Below, piece by piece: positions 11,732-24,100 of a DNA stretch of 64,000 bases. Origin of the DNA: Sphaeramia orbicularis (taxonomy: Eukaryota; Chordata; Actinopteri; Kurtiformes; Apogonidae); NCBI RefSeq assembly GCF_902148855.1, contig NC_043957.1, forward strand, positions 56,444,627-56,508,626. The letters run 5' to 3'. Under the pieces are notes generated by a model, which was not told where the DNA came from, ran no database searches, and saw only the letters and a list, made by a program, of their open reading frames with translations. The position numbers were made by a program, and so were the translations under genes. Each line of letters starts with the position of its first letter. The first letter of the stretch is position 1.

Positions 11732-12945
11732 CAGTGTTTCCCAACCTTTTTGAGCCACGGCACATATTTTACATTAAAAAAATCACAAGGCACACCACCA
11801 AACAGAAATGTCACAAAAAGTATATTTATTGAAATACAATGCAAGTCTAGTCTCAATTGACTTCCTTAGTGTGAAACCTGGGCCTTTTTAGTTGAACACA
11901 AAGCTGATATTTGTGCAGGAATTGAAGAAAGACACACACAAATCTTCCTGAACAGCTCTGAGTCTCTGTCTTTTTTCGGGGGGGGCACATCAGGGGTGCT
12001 TGGGCACATTGTCACGGGGTGTTTGGAATAAGAAAGCTGAGAGGGGTGCGTCAGCGACCCCTTAGATGGACCCCCGGATTGAGGTCTGTTGTATAATAGT
12101 CAATCAGCGCATTACTAGTGTGGGGGTTTTATCAACAGAACGCACCACATCAGGGCCAGTTTACTTTCACTTTAGTTTTTTATTTTGCTAAGGCAGTGGT
12201 TCCTAACCTTTTTTGGCCCGTGACTCCATTTTAACATCACAAATTTCTGCCGATCCCAGAACAGAGACATGTTTTTGCTAAAATTACGGTAATTTGTTTT
12301 TGATCATGTAATAGTTTGCAGTAATATGTTGCAAATAAACATTAATTTTAGACACATTTAGTCTATATAATGTATATTATTATGGACGGAGGCAGTAAAT
12401 CCAGGTGTAGATTACTGCACAAAGGGAGAATTTTATTTTCCTTGGTCAGGTCAGTCCAGTTGTGATTTACAAGGCTGACAATTAATACTGAACAAACAAG
12501 AACTCAAACTATGAATTATGAAAGAGCTGCAGCATCTGAAACTGACCACAATGAACATTTGACACAGAAACAGAACCACAGTGCTGCAGTTTCAGACTCA
12601 GTTTGTCATGTCTTCTATGTATGGTCATTGTCTCTCTCAACTCACCATATACTTTTTATTAGTAAGTTTTTCTTAATTTTTATCAATTACCAGAAATTTC
12701 AGGCGACCCCATTTGAATTCCAGGCGACCCCATGTGGGGTCCCAACCCCAAGGTTGAAAAACTGTGCTCGGGGAAACAGGAGACTGTTGTAGTGGAGTGG
12801 ATCATTAATGCGTGCAGTTGTATGTATCTATATCGCGCTGCTTGCTTACAGAACCAGTCAGGTGAAACTGGATCATTTTCCACGGCTCACCTGATGATTT
12901 CTCACGGCACACTCATGTGCCACGGCACACTGGTTGGGAAACGCT
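11732..12945. mobile_element. hAT element (CAGTGTTTCCCAACC ends) with a nested hAT MITE
   Basis: The left terminus CAGTGTTTCCCAACC and right terminus GGTTGGGAAACGCTG are inverted repeats. Flanks GTCTCGAG (11724-11731) and ATCTAGAA (12946-12953) match at 5 of 8 bases, fitting a decayed 8-bp hAT duplication. The subterminal CACGGCACA motifs recur near both ends. A second hAT MITE occupies 12194-12764. Confidence 0.75.
12194..12764. mobile_element. hAT MITE (CAGTGGTTCCTAACC ends), nested
   Basis: Left end CAGTGGTTCCTAACCTTTTT; right end AAGGTTGAAAAACTG with GACCCCATGTGGGGTCCC just inside. Flanks TGCTAAGG and TGCTCGGG match at 6 of 8. A second copy of the same family is at 47069-47624. Confidence 0.75.
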
Positions 12946-12953
12946 GATCTAGA

Positions 12954-15050
12954 AACAGCCAGGGCTTCGGAGCCTCATGGTTATTCGATCATCTTAGCAG
13001 AACTAGAGGGTGCTGTGGAACTTGACTGGAATCAGTAACTTTCTCAGCAGAAGCACAGAATGCAAGAAGTGTGAATCAAAACATGTTTTCTTCCATTTGC
13101 ATGAGTTTAAACACCATAATTTGGTACCTGTATAATTGCGTTATCGTTGCTCACAAAGGTCTCTTTGTAGGACAGGGCTTCTTACTGTTAAAATGGCGCC
13201 ACTGTGCAGTGTTCAGTCCTCCAGAGGATTCTAGCGGAACTACAGCTGCAAAACTTTCTCTTCACATAGGCCTCCTTGTTGACCAGGTTTATATATGTTT
13301 TTGTTGTGTACACATAAAGAAAACCATTGTGTAAATATCCAAATTGCCTAATATTAAACACAGTGGTTCAAAGTGGTGGAAAGCTTTTTCAGAGTTTTCT
13401 TGGCTGTGTTTAAAAGAATCTCAAACTAAGCGAGACCAAACATAGCAGAGGAAATGCTGATGTGAACTTGAGACAGGCTGCACTACATGTTTAGCTTTTC
13501 AGTGAAGCTGTTATTCATATTGATAGCTGCATTATCAGAACATGGCTTTCAGAATGAAGGAATATGCAGTCACAAGGTGTGTGAAGAGATCAATGGTTAT
13601 GTGCAGTGTGAGCCTAAACAAATGGACATACATTTACAGGATGAACATGTTTGGAGAACATCCATAATGGAGCTTATGCTATGATTACTATTACTTCAAA
13701 CGAAGACATGGCGACCCCTGCTGACACCAAGTGACCATGTGAGTATGATACTTGTACTCTGTATTCATATGTTCTGGGTTCAGAACCTGGTAATGTACAT
13801 TTGATATTTGGCAGTGCAGTGTGCCCTAGTGGCAGTAAATAAATATTCAAAGCAGCTTAAAACAGACACAAAAATATGGTACTAACACTGGTACGCCAGT
13901 GGAGTCCCAGTGCATTTATCTCACATGGTAACTTTCAAATTTCAATCAAATTAAGGATTAACCCACAAAAACCCAAACAGCCACTGGCAGCCAAAGTTGT
14001 CTACTCATGTTAAAAGTTTCAAATCTGTTGATCCATTAATACATGTAAATAGCTGGCGTATAATACAGTTTGTCATGTTTTCATGGTCATCAGATATGAC
14101 CTGTATGGATGATCAGAGGTCCTGCAGTGAACATGGAAACACTGTCATATTCTACAATATTGATTCACCGGTAAAACCCATGGAGTTTGATAACTGATAG
14201 TGAATGATATCTTTGCTGAAAAAGTCACTTTTTTTGTCAGTTTTCAACTTTACTCTGAGCTTTATGAACATCTACATGATCGGTAAATGAAATATAGAAA
14301 AATACATGATTTTCAATGAAAAAATGCATAATATAAAAGGATAATATAAATCACTTAAAGGTTAAATAAAAAGTTAATTCACTTAAATTATTCAGTTCAT
14401 TCAATTCATTGGTTTAATTCACTGTACTAGTCAGATACACTGTCCTGGTTCTTTATTGACGTAACAGTACCCATACCCATCTATTTTTCTGACGCTTATC
14501 CAGGAGTAGCAGCCTCAGGCAGGGAAGTCTAGACTTCCCTGTTTCTGAGAACCTCCTACGACTCCTCTGGCATGTAAAGAAAATTCAGAATCTTTGACTA
14601 AATTCTTAAAGGTGAAATCATATTCTATACTTCAGAATATGTTTTAGTCTTAGTGTCCAATGAAAACTGAGCATATCTAAAAAGTCAGTCTTTCATTATG
14701 TCAGTCTTCACACCCTTTTAAGGACTAGTGGAATGAAAAGCAAAAATATTCGCTTCTGTAATGTATTGAATCAGGTGCAATTAGAGGTGCATCCGGAGGC
14801 AGGAAATTTCACTGTTTTGTACATTTTAACGCAATTTGGACCATCACTCCCACATTTATGAAAGAAAGCAAAACACTTTTTGGGTGGGGAAAACTCTGAC
14901 TAAACCATCAAATCTGATGAAAGTTATTTAGATGTTGAGCCAAAGCGAAAGAGGAATGAATTGGAATCATTAAAGAAATATACCCTAACCCTAATTTCTG
15001 GAGGAAGACAACTCATTTTGATACAAATACTCCTCAGCATATACATATAC
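12954..15050. other. Intergenic between the two ZNF318-like genes
   Basis: No gene recognised. A TTAA followed by CCCACAAAAACCC at 13958 resembles the end of a TTAA-target MITE, but no matching right end was found. Short open frames here lack codon or domain character. Confidence 0.45.
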
Positions 15051-15160
15051 ACATAAGATAAGATATGCCTTTATTAGTCCCACAAGGCGAAATTCCAGGT
15101 TTACAGCAGCAAAGTACAAAAGCACACAAGAGCAAAAGAAGTGCAAAACCAAAAGTAAAG
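15050..15160 (-). mobile_element. LINE 3' tail, antisense (Rex1-like)
   Basis: TAAGATAAGATATGCCTTTA followed by TTAGTCCCACAAGGCGAAATT is the reverse complement of a common fish LINE tail. The sense form, with CCCCATTGTGGGATCAATAAAG and TATCTTATCTTATC, is present at 44157-44207. Only the tail is recognisable. Confidence 0.5.
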
Positions 15161-15164
15161 ACAA

Positions 15165-15853
15165 GTGTTCAGAGAACACAAACCTCCGCCAAGCACCCCA
15201 AATGGTGTGCATGTGTGGATCGACTGTTTCTTTTTAAACTATGGATGTGCAAAACAAATTTCATGATATTTCATGAATTGCCTTTTTTTTTAATGATTTT
15301 CTGAAAATGGTGCATAAAAAATAAAAGCCAACAGAGCGCAACGGAAGAGAAATGGAGCGGAACGATATTTCGTACAAAGTTGAAGCTTGGTACCAGTCAT
15401 GTGTCTGTCAAATTATATTCAATTCCAATCACTATTTGTTGAGTTCTAATTTTAAATGTGTGGTAAATGGGATTTTCACTGTTAAATGTAAATGTCCACA
15501 GAGTCCACATTCCACAGTGGATGTGGACAATTTTGTGCCAGATACAAGATATTGTTATAAGTTATGGGTGGATCCAGTTGGAGGCTAATTGGAGTCGTTT
15601 TGAAATTTTTATGAATTTTTCGAAAATTGCTCAATGATGAGAGATCGGAAAATTGTAGATGTTGTGACCTTGCTTTGACCTTGAACTTTGGCCTACTTGG
15701 CCCAAAATGTCATGGGTTGGTCCCAGGGCCTAGGTCTATCTGTGGGGAAGATTTGGCAAAGATGGTTGGAATAGTTTTCCTGTAAATTTGCTAACAAACA
15801 GGCAAACAAACACACAAAGCAAAGTGATCACAATACCTCCTGGTGGAGGTAAT
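15165..15853 (-). repeat. ACCTCC palindromic dispersed repeat, full-length copy
   Basis: Runs from ACAAGTGTTCAGAGAACACA to CACAATACCTCCTGGTGGAGG in reverse orientation relative to the copies in the 5S array (54201-54788, 57272-57859, 60341-60928). Shared internal blocks include TGGATCGACTGTTTC, GTACCAGTCATGTG, GGCCCAAAATGTCATGGG and GGAAAACTATT-like text. No ORF is conserved. It is probably a non-autonomous DNA element. Confidence 0.65.
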
Positions 15854-15877
15854 AAAAAAAACCCTATATATACACTC

Positions 15878-16300
15878 AGGAAAAAAAGAAACGCACTACT
15901 TTCATTTTCTCGACTTTTTCAGAAATATGACAGTTATTGCAAAATTGCAAACTATAATGAGTTCAGTTCTATTCTGAGTCCAAATGAAATGATTGTTTTC
16001 CTGGTTCCGGTTGATTGATTTGGATTAGCAATAAGAACTGTATTTGTGTATTCCTCACCCATGTCTGCTCATGAGTCAAACTCACAGATGAATTGGACCT
16101 CTCCTCAACTGTGCACAACCATTCCCTATAAAAGACACCAAAATGGAGCAGAAACACATCTGTCCACAATGACACCACTACTGCAACTGGACAGAGAGGG
16201 AGCCATTGGCATGTTTGAAGCTGGACGGAGCAGACGGGCCGTACCCAGGCTGTTTGGACTCCACCACTCTACCGACATATGCACCACTGACATAAAACTA
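15878..16300 (+). mobile_element. Tc1/mariner fragment, transposase N-terminus
   Basis: Starts ACACTCAGGAAAAAAAGAAACG, a fish mariner-like terminus. The frame at 16168-16290 gives TPLLQLDREGAIGMFEAG, RSRRAVPRLFGLHHST, the helix-turn-helix DNA-binding start of a Tc1-type transposase. The catalytic part is missing; the frame soon ends. Confidence 0.6.
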
Positions 16301-16409
16301 AAATTAAATAAAATTTTAATAAAAATTGGGCCTGAATTTCAGGGATGGATGTATGGTTGATGTGCACATGTTAGATTTACACCAAAAAATAAATAACAAA
16401 AAAATGTGT

Positions 16410-16649
16410 AAAAAATCAGTGGTGCATTCATAGTTTTCACTCTAGTCTTCACACTATGTCAGTAAATACGTTTCTTTGCTTCAAAAATTAATTGCATGGT
16501 GTCCAGCTGAGGGGACATTTTTATAACTCCATGAAAAATAGTTTCATAAAAAAAAAAATTCAATCACATTGTTTTTTTCATGCCTAAAGAGGAATAAAAA
16601 CATTAAGGAAAAACTTAATTTCGGTAATCATAATTCATGCATGAAAGGG
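16410..16649. mobile_element. piggyBac-type MITE family A, truncated copy
   Basis: The right half matches the copies at 2580 and 37794 (TTTCTTTGCTTCAAAAATTA, GTGTCCAGCTGAGGGGAC, CATAATTCATGCATGAAAGGG) and is followed by TTAA at 16650-16653. The left half is missing. Confidence 0.7.
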
Positions 16650-16926
16650 TTAATTTAGATAAATAAAATGACAAACTTAAAAAAAAAAACCTTTAATATG
16701 TGAAAACCAAACAAGCTTTGATTGTTTGTGAAAATTTGAATGTATTGATACCTGATTAGACCTCTGACTTTATTTTGTTATTTATTTTATTTTCATTAAA
16801 AAATATATATATATATAATGTTCTTTACAAATACTGTTCAGATAAGTTTGATGTTGTTGCTCAGTCTGAAAAAAAAAAGGCTTTTTCTATGGAATTCGTT
16901 TGAATGTATGACCAGATTTTGATTAA

Positions 16927-16987
16927 CCCTTTCATGCATGATGTCCACATTTATGAACATTTTGAACTGCTGTGTGATCTCAGAAGG
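16927..16987. mobile_element. piggyBac-type MITE family A, terminal stub
   Basis: TTAA at 16923-16926 is followed by CCCTTTCATGCATGATGTCC, the left terminus of family A. Only about 60 bp remain before MITE family B begins at 16992. Confidence 0.55.
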
Positions 16988-16991
16988 TTAA

Positions 16992-17232
16992 CCTCCTAAG
17001 ACCCAGCTATGGGTTTTCACAGCTTTAAAACAAAAAACAAGAAAAAACTGTCCATCACAAAGGACCTTCCTAAAAATGTTTAAAAATGTATCTGAAAAAA
17101 CTTTTGCATTGTGGTGTTTCCAACATAGGCAGTTATTTGTATTTATTTTATTTTATTTTATTTTATTTTATTTATTTATTTATTTATTTATATTAAAAAG
17201 CCACAACACGTGTTTTCCTGGGTCTCAGGAGG
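16992..17232. mobile_element. TTAA-target MITE, family B (CCTCCTAAGACCCAG ends)
   Basis: Left end CCTCCTAAGACCCAGCTATG and right end CTGGGTCTCAGGAGG are inverted repeats. TTAA flanks at 16988-16991 and 17233-17236. Length 241 bp; a second copy of 242 bp lies at 45887-46128. Contains an ATTTT-rich core and no ORF. Confidence 0.8.
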
Positions 17233-17374
17233 TTAAATATCTTCTTAATAAAACCTTTTTTTTCCCCAATTCATAATGTATTTCAATTTTAGCTTAATTT
17301 TGAGAAAAAAAAAATTATCCAACCATAAAGTTGGTAAATAAATAAATAAATAAATAAATTTTAAAAAAGGTTGT

Positions 17375-17691
17375 TACGGAAGCGTTCATTCAAGCATTCA
17401 CACAAAAAAATAAATTTGGCTCTGCTTTTCTGAATTAACGAAATAATTGTTTCATAATTACAAGAAAAAATAAGTTTTAAAGTAATTCAATGCTGTTTTC
17501 CTGAATTTAATAGATACTGTTTTCTGGGGGGAAAAAAAAAAAAAATTTGCTCTGTTTTTCTGAAATTCAGAACAACAGCGCCGAATTATTTTAAAACGTA
17601 TTTTTTCTCGTAATTACCAGATAATTATCTTGTTAATTCAGAAAAACAGAGCCGAATGTATTTTTTTGGGTGAATGTAATACGCTTCCGCA
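17375..17691. mobile_element. Fold-back MITE with ~100-bp inverted arms
   Basis: The left arm starts TACGGAAGCGTTCATTCAAG and contains TTTGGCTCTGCTTTTCTGAA and TAATTACAAGAAAAAATA. The right arm is its reverse complement (ending GTAATACGCTTCCGCA, with TCAGAAAAACAGAGCCGAA and TATTTTTTCTCGTAATTA). The arms cover most of the 317 bp, leaving a short loop. No ORF. Confidence 0.75.
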
Positions 17692-18167
17692 GTTGTTCTC
17701 GTGCCCGTCCCAGTATCCTAGTGTTATGTCGGCCCTCCCACCTGCAGAGGGCGATACCAATATGTTAATTCTGTCACGTCTACAGCTTTTGCTCCTTTGC
17801 TATAATTTGCTAACAAACGGTTCTGCATATCTACTGTTTGAACCTATTTAAGCTCACTTTTGGCCTGTTACTGTCTGAAAACCAACCGCATAAGGGTGAA
17901 CAAGCCTGAAAGGAATCCCTTTGGTTCAGAGCTGGAGATGAAGGGCCCGTTTGACCATTTAAAGCAGGTAAAGAGTCTGTTAGCTTCCAAGCTAAGTGGG
18001 AAAAAACGTAGCTTTGATTGCATGGCCCTCAGTTTGGCATAGATGGACTTAAAGGCTGCTATCAACGCTTTCAAAAGTATTGACCTAGATGGAGCATATG
18101 CTGAAAAATAAACTCTCACTGTGAATACACAAGATTCATAGTTGACGAACCACTTATCAGCTTTGGA

Positions 18168-21100
18168 ATGAAAGCTGGAACAGAGCAACTCGATCCTCTC
18201 CCTCCGAACTGGAGGAGTGAAGAGTCAGCAGCTGAGGATCCTGATGGCAAACCACTGGAAATGGAGGATGAGGATCCAGAGTTGATAAGGAAGCGGAGAG
18301 AACTCAAAGCAATAGAGGAGAAGATATTGCTTAAGAAAGCTGCAATTGCTCTGAAAATGGTCAACCCGTTTGCGAAGAGGATGACTTTGCCAGAACTTTC
18401 CTGTGATGAACAGTCAGCAAAATGTGACGGTACAACTCTAAGAGACAGGGTGAATGCAATCCTGCACCAACATCATCCTCCTAACTATAAAAGGTCAAAG
18501 GTGTGTATGATATGTTAAATAATATTTTTGAAAATGCATATTTCATACCATTTCTCAACAGTTGAAGTGTAATTGTTAGGAATGCATCTGATTTTTTCAG
18601 GTCTTATACAGATACTGATTTCTAGGCTTTATGGATTGACTGACTCTTGAATACGAATACTTGTGTTTAACAAACATCATGTCTGACTGTGGAAGACGCA
18701 TGATCATCTTATTGGAGTGTAAGACCTAAAGTCACCCGCTGAGTAGCATATTTTTAGCTATTGGTCTTTATTGTATTTTATAAGTTGGAACTTTGTTTCC
18801 ATATGTCAACTTGTGTTTATTTTGACTGGCAGAGGGATATATCAACCAATCAATCAAATTTTATTTATATAAATCATAACAAAAGTTATCTCGTGACACT
18901 TTACATATCGAGTTGGTCGAAACCAGACTTTAAGCCAATTTACAGAAACCCAACAGAATCCTCCAGGACCAAACACACAGGTACACACATATAGTCTGTC
19001 CTTCTTGAGTAGAATTGAAATAAACATCCTACAGAACTTGCAGCTTGAAGCCATTGTCACTAATATTTGATCCAGCTGTTAGTGTCAGCACTGGAACCAT
19101 ATCTGATGCCAGTTTTGGATAAATACATCACTAATAAGGAGGAGCATCTTAAAATCAGCATGCAGCTCCAGTCATTTCAGTTAAAAACCTCAGACCAGGC
19201 CAGGAATTTGGGTGTTGTCATGGATTCAGACCTGAATTTTAAAAACCACATACAAACAATTACAAAGTCAGCTTACTATCACCTCAAGAACATTTCTAGG
19301 ATTAAAGGACTGATGTCGCAGCAGGACCTTGAAAAACTTGTCCATGCATTTATCTTTAGTGGAGTTGACTATTGTAACAGTATCTTCTCTGGTCTGCCTA
19401 AAAAGTCTGTTCGACGACTGCAGCTGATCCAGAATGCTGCTGCTCGAGTCCTCACTAAGACCAAGAGAGTGGACCACATCAGCCCAGTTCTGAGGTCTCT
19501 ACACTGGACCACATCAGTCCAGTTCTGAGGTCTCTACACTGGACCACATCAGCCCAGTTCTCAGGTCTCTACACTGGCTCCCTGTCTCTTAGAGAATAGA
19601 CTTCAAAATTCTCGTACTAGCATATAAAGCACTGACTGGTTTAGGCCCAAAATCCATCAGAGACCTCCTAGTCCAGTCTGAACCATCCAGACCCCTCAGG
19701 TCATCTGGTGCAGGTCTGCTCTGTGTTCCCAAAGTCAGAACTAAACATGGAGAATCAGCGTTCAGTTTCTATGCTCCGTATATCTGGAACAAACTACCAG
19801 AAAATATCAGGTCTGATATCTGAGAGTCTGAGTTCTTTTAAGTCCAGGTTAAAGACTCACCTGTTCACTGCTGCCTTTGACTAAAAGGCTTTTGACTTTT
19901 TAAACTTTATATTCTCTTTGAAACTCTGCACTGCAACTCTTACTTTAATATGTGCGTTTTTATTTTTATTTTATTCTGTTTTATTTTTTTTAATTTTATG
20001 TGTTGTTTTATTACTCGCTGTTTTTAATCACCTTTTACATGTTTCTTTTATTATGTTTTAAATGTGTTTCTTTTTGTTTCTTTTATTTCAATGTCCTGTG
20101 TGAAGCACCTTGAATTGCCTTGTTGCTGAAATGTGCGATACAAATAAACTTGCCTTGCCTTGCCTAATAATTATTCGCAATTTGCATTGCAGTGCAAACT
20201 GATTTCAAAGTAATGTCCTGTATTCTACATTGCTTCTTCTTCCCTTTCAGGTCCATTCCAAGTCTGGTCAGAGAGACAAAATTAACCCCTCATTCCCAAG
20301 ACAAGCTGACCACCCACTGAAACTCAGAGTGTATTCACTTTTGAGACGGAGATGTCCTGATCCACATGTGGTGCCACCAAACAGTGAGGTATGTAAAAAC
20401 TTTTTTGTTTTCTAGACCTTCAAAACTACCAGGTCACTCTACTGCTTACTGTGTGGTACAACACAGGCCATATACTGCAATAGATGATTGTTTCTCTGCT
20501 TTGTAGTACAATAGAGCAATCAAGTACATGTATTTAATTAAAAATTAAAAATAGCTAAAGGTATTTTAAAACTTATGACTCGTAATTTAGTCACATCATC
20601 AAAACTTTGAATAAATTTAGCATATATGCGGAGATGGTACTAAATGACATGAATGGTTTGTGTTAAACTAGCTTCTGTGCAATAAAAAACAGGAGCTGTA
20701 AAACTACCAAAGATGAACCAGTATTAGAGATGACATTCCAGGCTGCACTGTCTCATCAAATGCATTTCTAGCTTTTGTATTGTTCATTGTTATTTGCTTT
20801 AGTCGCAATCCGAGTTTAGGGAGTAGATGCATTACAGAGTACAGTCACTTAATCAAACTTATTCATTTATAGAACATTTTTGACACAGATTAGTGCAGTT
20901 CAAAGCATGACACAGATGATTTATAATCCTATGATAAGAGAGCATAAGCCATAATAGAGTGAGATCAAAATAGATTAAGAAGCATAAAAATAATATAAAA
21001 TGGAATAAATCACCCTGTGAAAAATGACTCATTGGCACATATATTATGGCTTGCCTCTCCAAGGATAACTCCTGTAAAAAAAAGACATGGTTAACTGAAG

Positions 21101-24100
21101 TTATTTTCTGTGTGTGTGAGACTTCAGTCACTATAAAATGTTTAAAGTAAAACATCGATCATGAAAAAAGTATTAACAAGAAATCTAAGATCCTTTAAGT
21201 GTGTAATGTTGTAATGGTTGATGGAAAACACACACTTAGCCTACTGGTAGTGTCAGCTCCATCAAATGATTTGTGTGTGAATAACAGGATGTGAGCATAA
21301 GATAAAATCCAGAATTTATCCTTGAGACTAAAAAAAAAAGCCTCCGAGTCTGAGTTTTGCTAGATTCTACATAACACATGTGGAGGAAAACTAGCAGCTA
21401 AAGGCAGTTGGTCATTGATTATTGGGACAAACTCTGGGCCCAAACTCTGGGAATCATATGCCATGAATCTGTTATCACTGGCAAAGTAAAATGACTTATC
21501 AAGTGGTTCTTAGTGGTTGTATTAGAGCTGTTCTATGGATGCGAGGTTGTTGCTTGTGACACATTCCAGGCTCTGTTGAGTGTACTGATAAATTTCCCCT
21601 CGTCTCATTCTTTGTCTGGAACAATGGTTCTCAACTCATCTGACCTTGACGCCCACAGTCAAATTTATAGGCTCGTGTAATGTCATTATTTTTTGTTTTC
21701 ATGTTCCTGATACAACACATGCACGTGCTCATCTCTGCTTTCAGAGAACCTTATTCAGATAATCAAAGTAACCATCATGAATGGGCACTGCTGAAATCAA
21801 CATCATAACTGCATAACTGACTTTATATCATACTGTAATGGCAAAATTACTTATATCCATATATATTCATATATATTTTCATATATTTAATATGTCATAT
21901 AGGCTTCTAACTCTATTTCAGATATATTCATGTCACTGTGTATTATAGAGCAGTGTTGACCTCTTTTGTGTTGTGTCCAGAGTAGAAGGCCAAACCCACA
22001 TTTCTCACAGGGGTCTTATCTCTCAGTTCCTGACACTAACCAAAACACTTTCCACACATCATAATTTTCTCATGAGAGACAGAAGACTACATTGTGATTT
22101 GTATTTTTGGGTTCAGACTGTCTCAGTCTTTTGTCTGAGTGATACCTCTTTCTATGGAGCTCCAAATAAAGGGATTTCTTTGACACTGAACGTTTGAACT
22201 TATCCTTCTTTATTATAGACGAATTAGTAGAGTAATATTTTTTCCATAACAATACCATCTTTGAATGAATAATTCAAATTCAATCAGACAAACAACTTTA
22301 TAATAAAACACAAAAAAAGATAAATATTGGCGACCATCATTGATAAACTATTGAACTATTGTGCAGCGATATGGGGTAACAATTATAAATCAGATATTAA
22401 TTCTATATTCTTACTTAAAAAAAAGGCAATTCGACTTGTCAATCAAGCACAGTACTTAGCTCCAACAAATCCCCTATTTATAAAATTAAATGCTCTAAAA
22501 CTACATGATCTTGTTGACCTTAATACTGTTATTATAATGTATAAAGCCCATGACCATATGCTCCTCTACAGTCTACAGGAGATGTTTGAGCCCAAGCAAA
22601 GTAATTATAATTTAAGGGGAACTGAAATCTACAAGAAAATTAAGTGTAGAACAAACATAAAAGCCAGTGTATCTGTGTTAGAGGGCTCCATCTGTGGAAT
22701 AATCTGGAGCAAAACTTAAAATGTCTTCTTCAATTTGTGCATTTAAAAGGATGTATAAATCCACTATAGTAACAAAATATAGAACATTACAGAAGTACGC
22801 ATAAAATAAGATATTATTGTAGTTAATTGGTTATCATGATAAGAAGATATTATCACATTCATTGATCATTGTATTTGGAGTAAATATTTAAAGTGCATAT
22901 AAATATAGTTTATATTAAAAACGGTTGATTATGCAAATCTGATTGTGTGTTAGGTGACTAGAAAGTGTAAATGAATGGTTTGTATGGATGTTTTGTGTTA
23001 CTGTAAAAAATATACAGTGGAAAATGTGTGTTAACAAAGCAAAGGAAGTGGATCTAGTTTGATTATTAGTTTGTAAAAAGGGGGTGGGAATCAATAAGTT
23101 ATACTTCTTCCCACTCCTTTTTGAGCGCAGAAAAATTGTATTTATTTATTTTTTTTGACCATGTTGTATGATTCTTTGTTATCTGATGAATCTATGTGCT
23201 CGAAATAAAACTACTACTACTACTGAAATGTCTTCTTATTTGTTGATAACAAATGTTGGTCAACAGGGCTGACATATCTATGCATATCTATTGATTAATG
23301 CACAACAATCAATAGAGAGGATAAAGATGCAACATATCTCCTTCCTTTGCTACTGCCATCATTGCCTCCACAAAAACCAATTTGTATCCCTCTTGTAACA
23401 TCACTTGAGTCTTCAGATTGAGTCGTCCAATATGGGATGTTTCTTGCTGCAGGTAACCAGGCAGGCCTTATTGATGAGCTTTAATTAGTGGAGAGCGTTG
23501 ATTCATCCTGGACTGGTGTGATATTATTTTGTGATATCTTTCTTTAACCCGTAAACATTTTCTCCTGCTTTCTCTTAGGTGCTTGATGTCTTGCCACCAC
23601 TTCCTCCGAGCCAATCCTTTACCACACCACCCGAGGAGGAAAACGGTGTCAATAAGGGTTTCCTGCGCTTCCTCGAGGTGCTTAACAAAGGAGTGGATTT
23701 AAACGTGCTTAGCAGGATCGTAAACAATGACGGTGACGTTCTTGCTTCACCTGATGAGATGTTGAACAATGAACTTTCTGTTGTGGAGAGTAACTCAGAT
23801 GTGGCCTGTACTACGAAGAGCCAGACAACCAGCAGTGGTGCTAATCCACTCAGATCGAGTTGGACCAGCAGTGGAGAGAGGAGGACAGTCAGTCAGGAAC
23901 GATCCCACAATGATAGACGCTCCCTGCCCATTGAGGAGGAGGAGGAGAAGAAGACAAATGACAGAGGAGGCCACACTTTATCCACTAGGAGTCCATCAAA
24001 GTCTCCACCACCAAAGGTAAAAAAGAAGGAGGAAGACGAGAAAGAAAAAGCAAAGATGGATGAGCGGCAAGAGCAGCTCCAGAACATTCTGAAAACTCTG

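Larger units (their letters stand above)
18501..20250 (+). other. Intron 1 of ZNF318-like gene 2, filled by L2 fragments
   Basis: Bounded by GTGTGT at 18501 and TCCCTTTCAG ending at 20250. Contains an antisense L2-type 3' end (18845-18990) and a sense L2 copy (19067-20165). Confidence 0.7.

Noticed and set aside
13958-14365. Possible third TTAA MITE (CCCACAAAAACCC start)
   Set aside because: A left end with TTAA is seen but no matching inverted right end, so the element could not be bounded.
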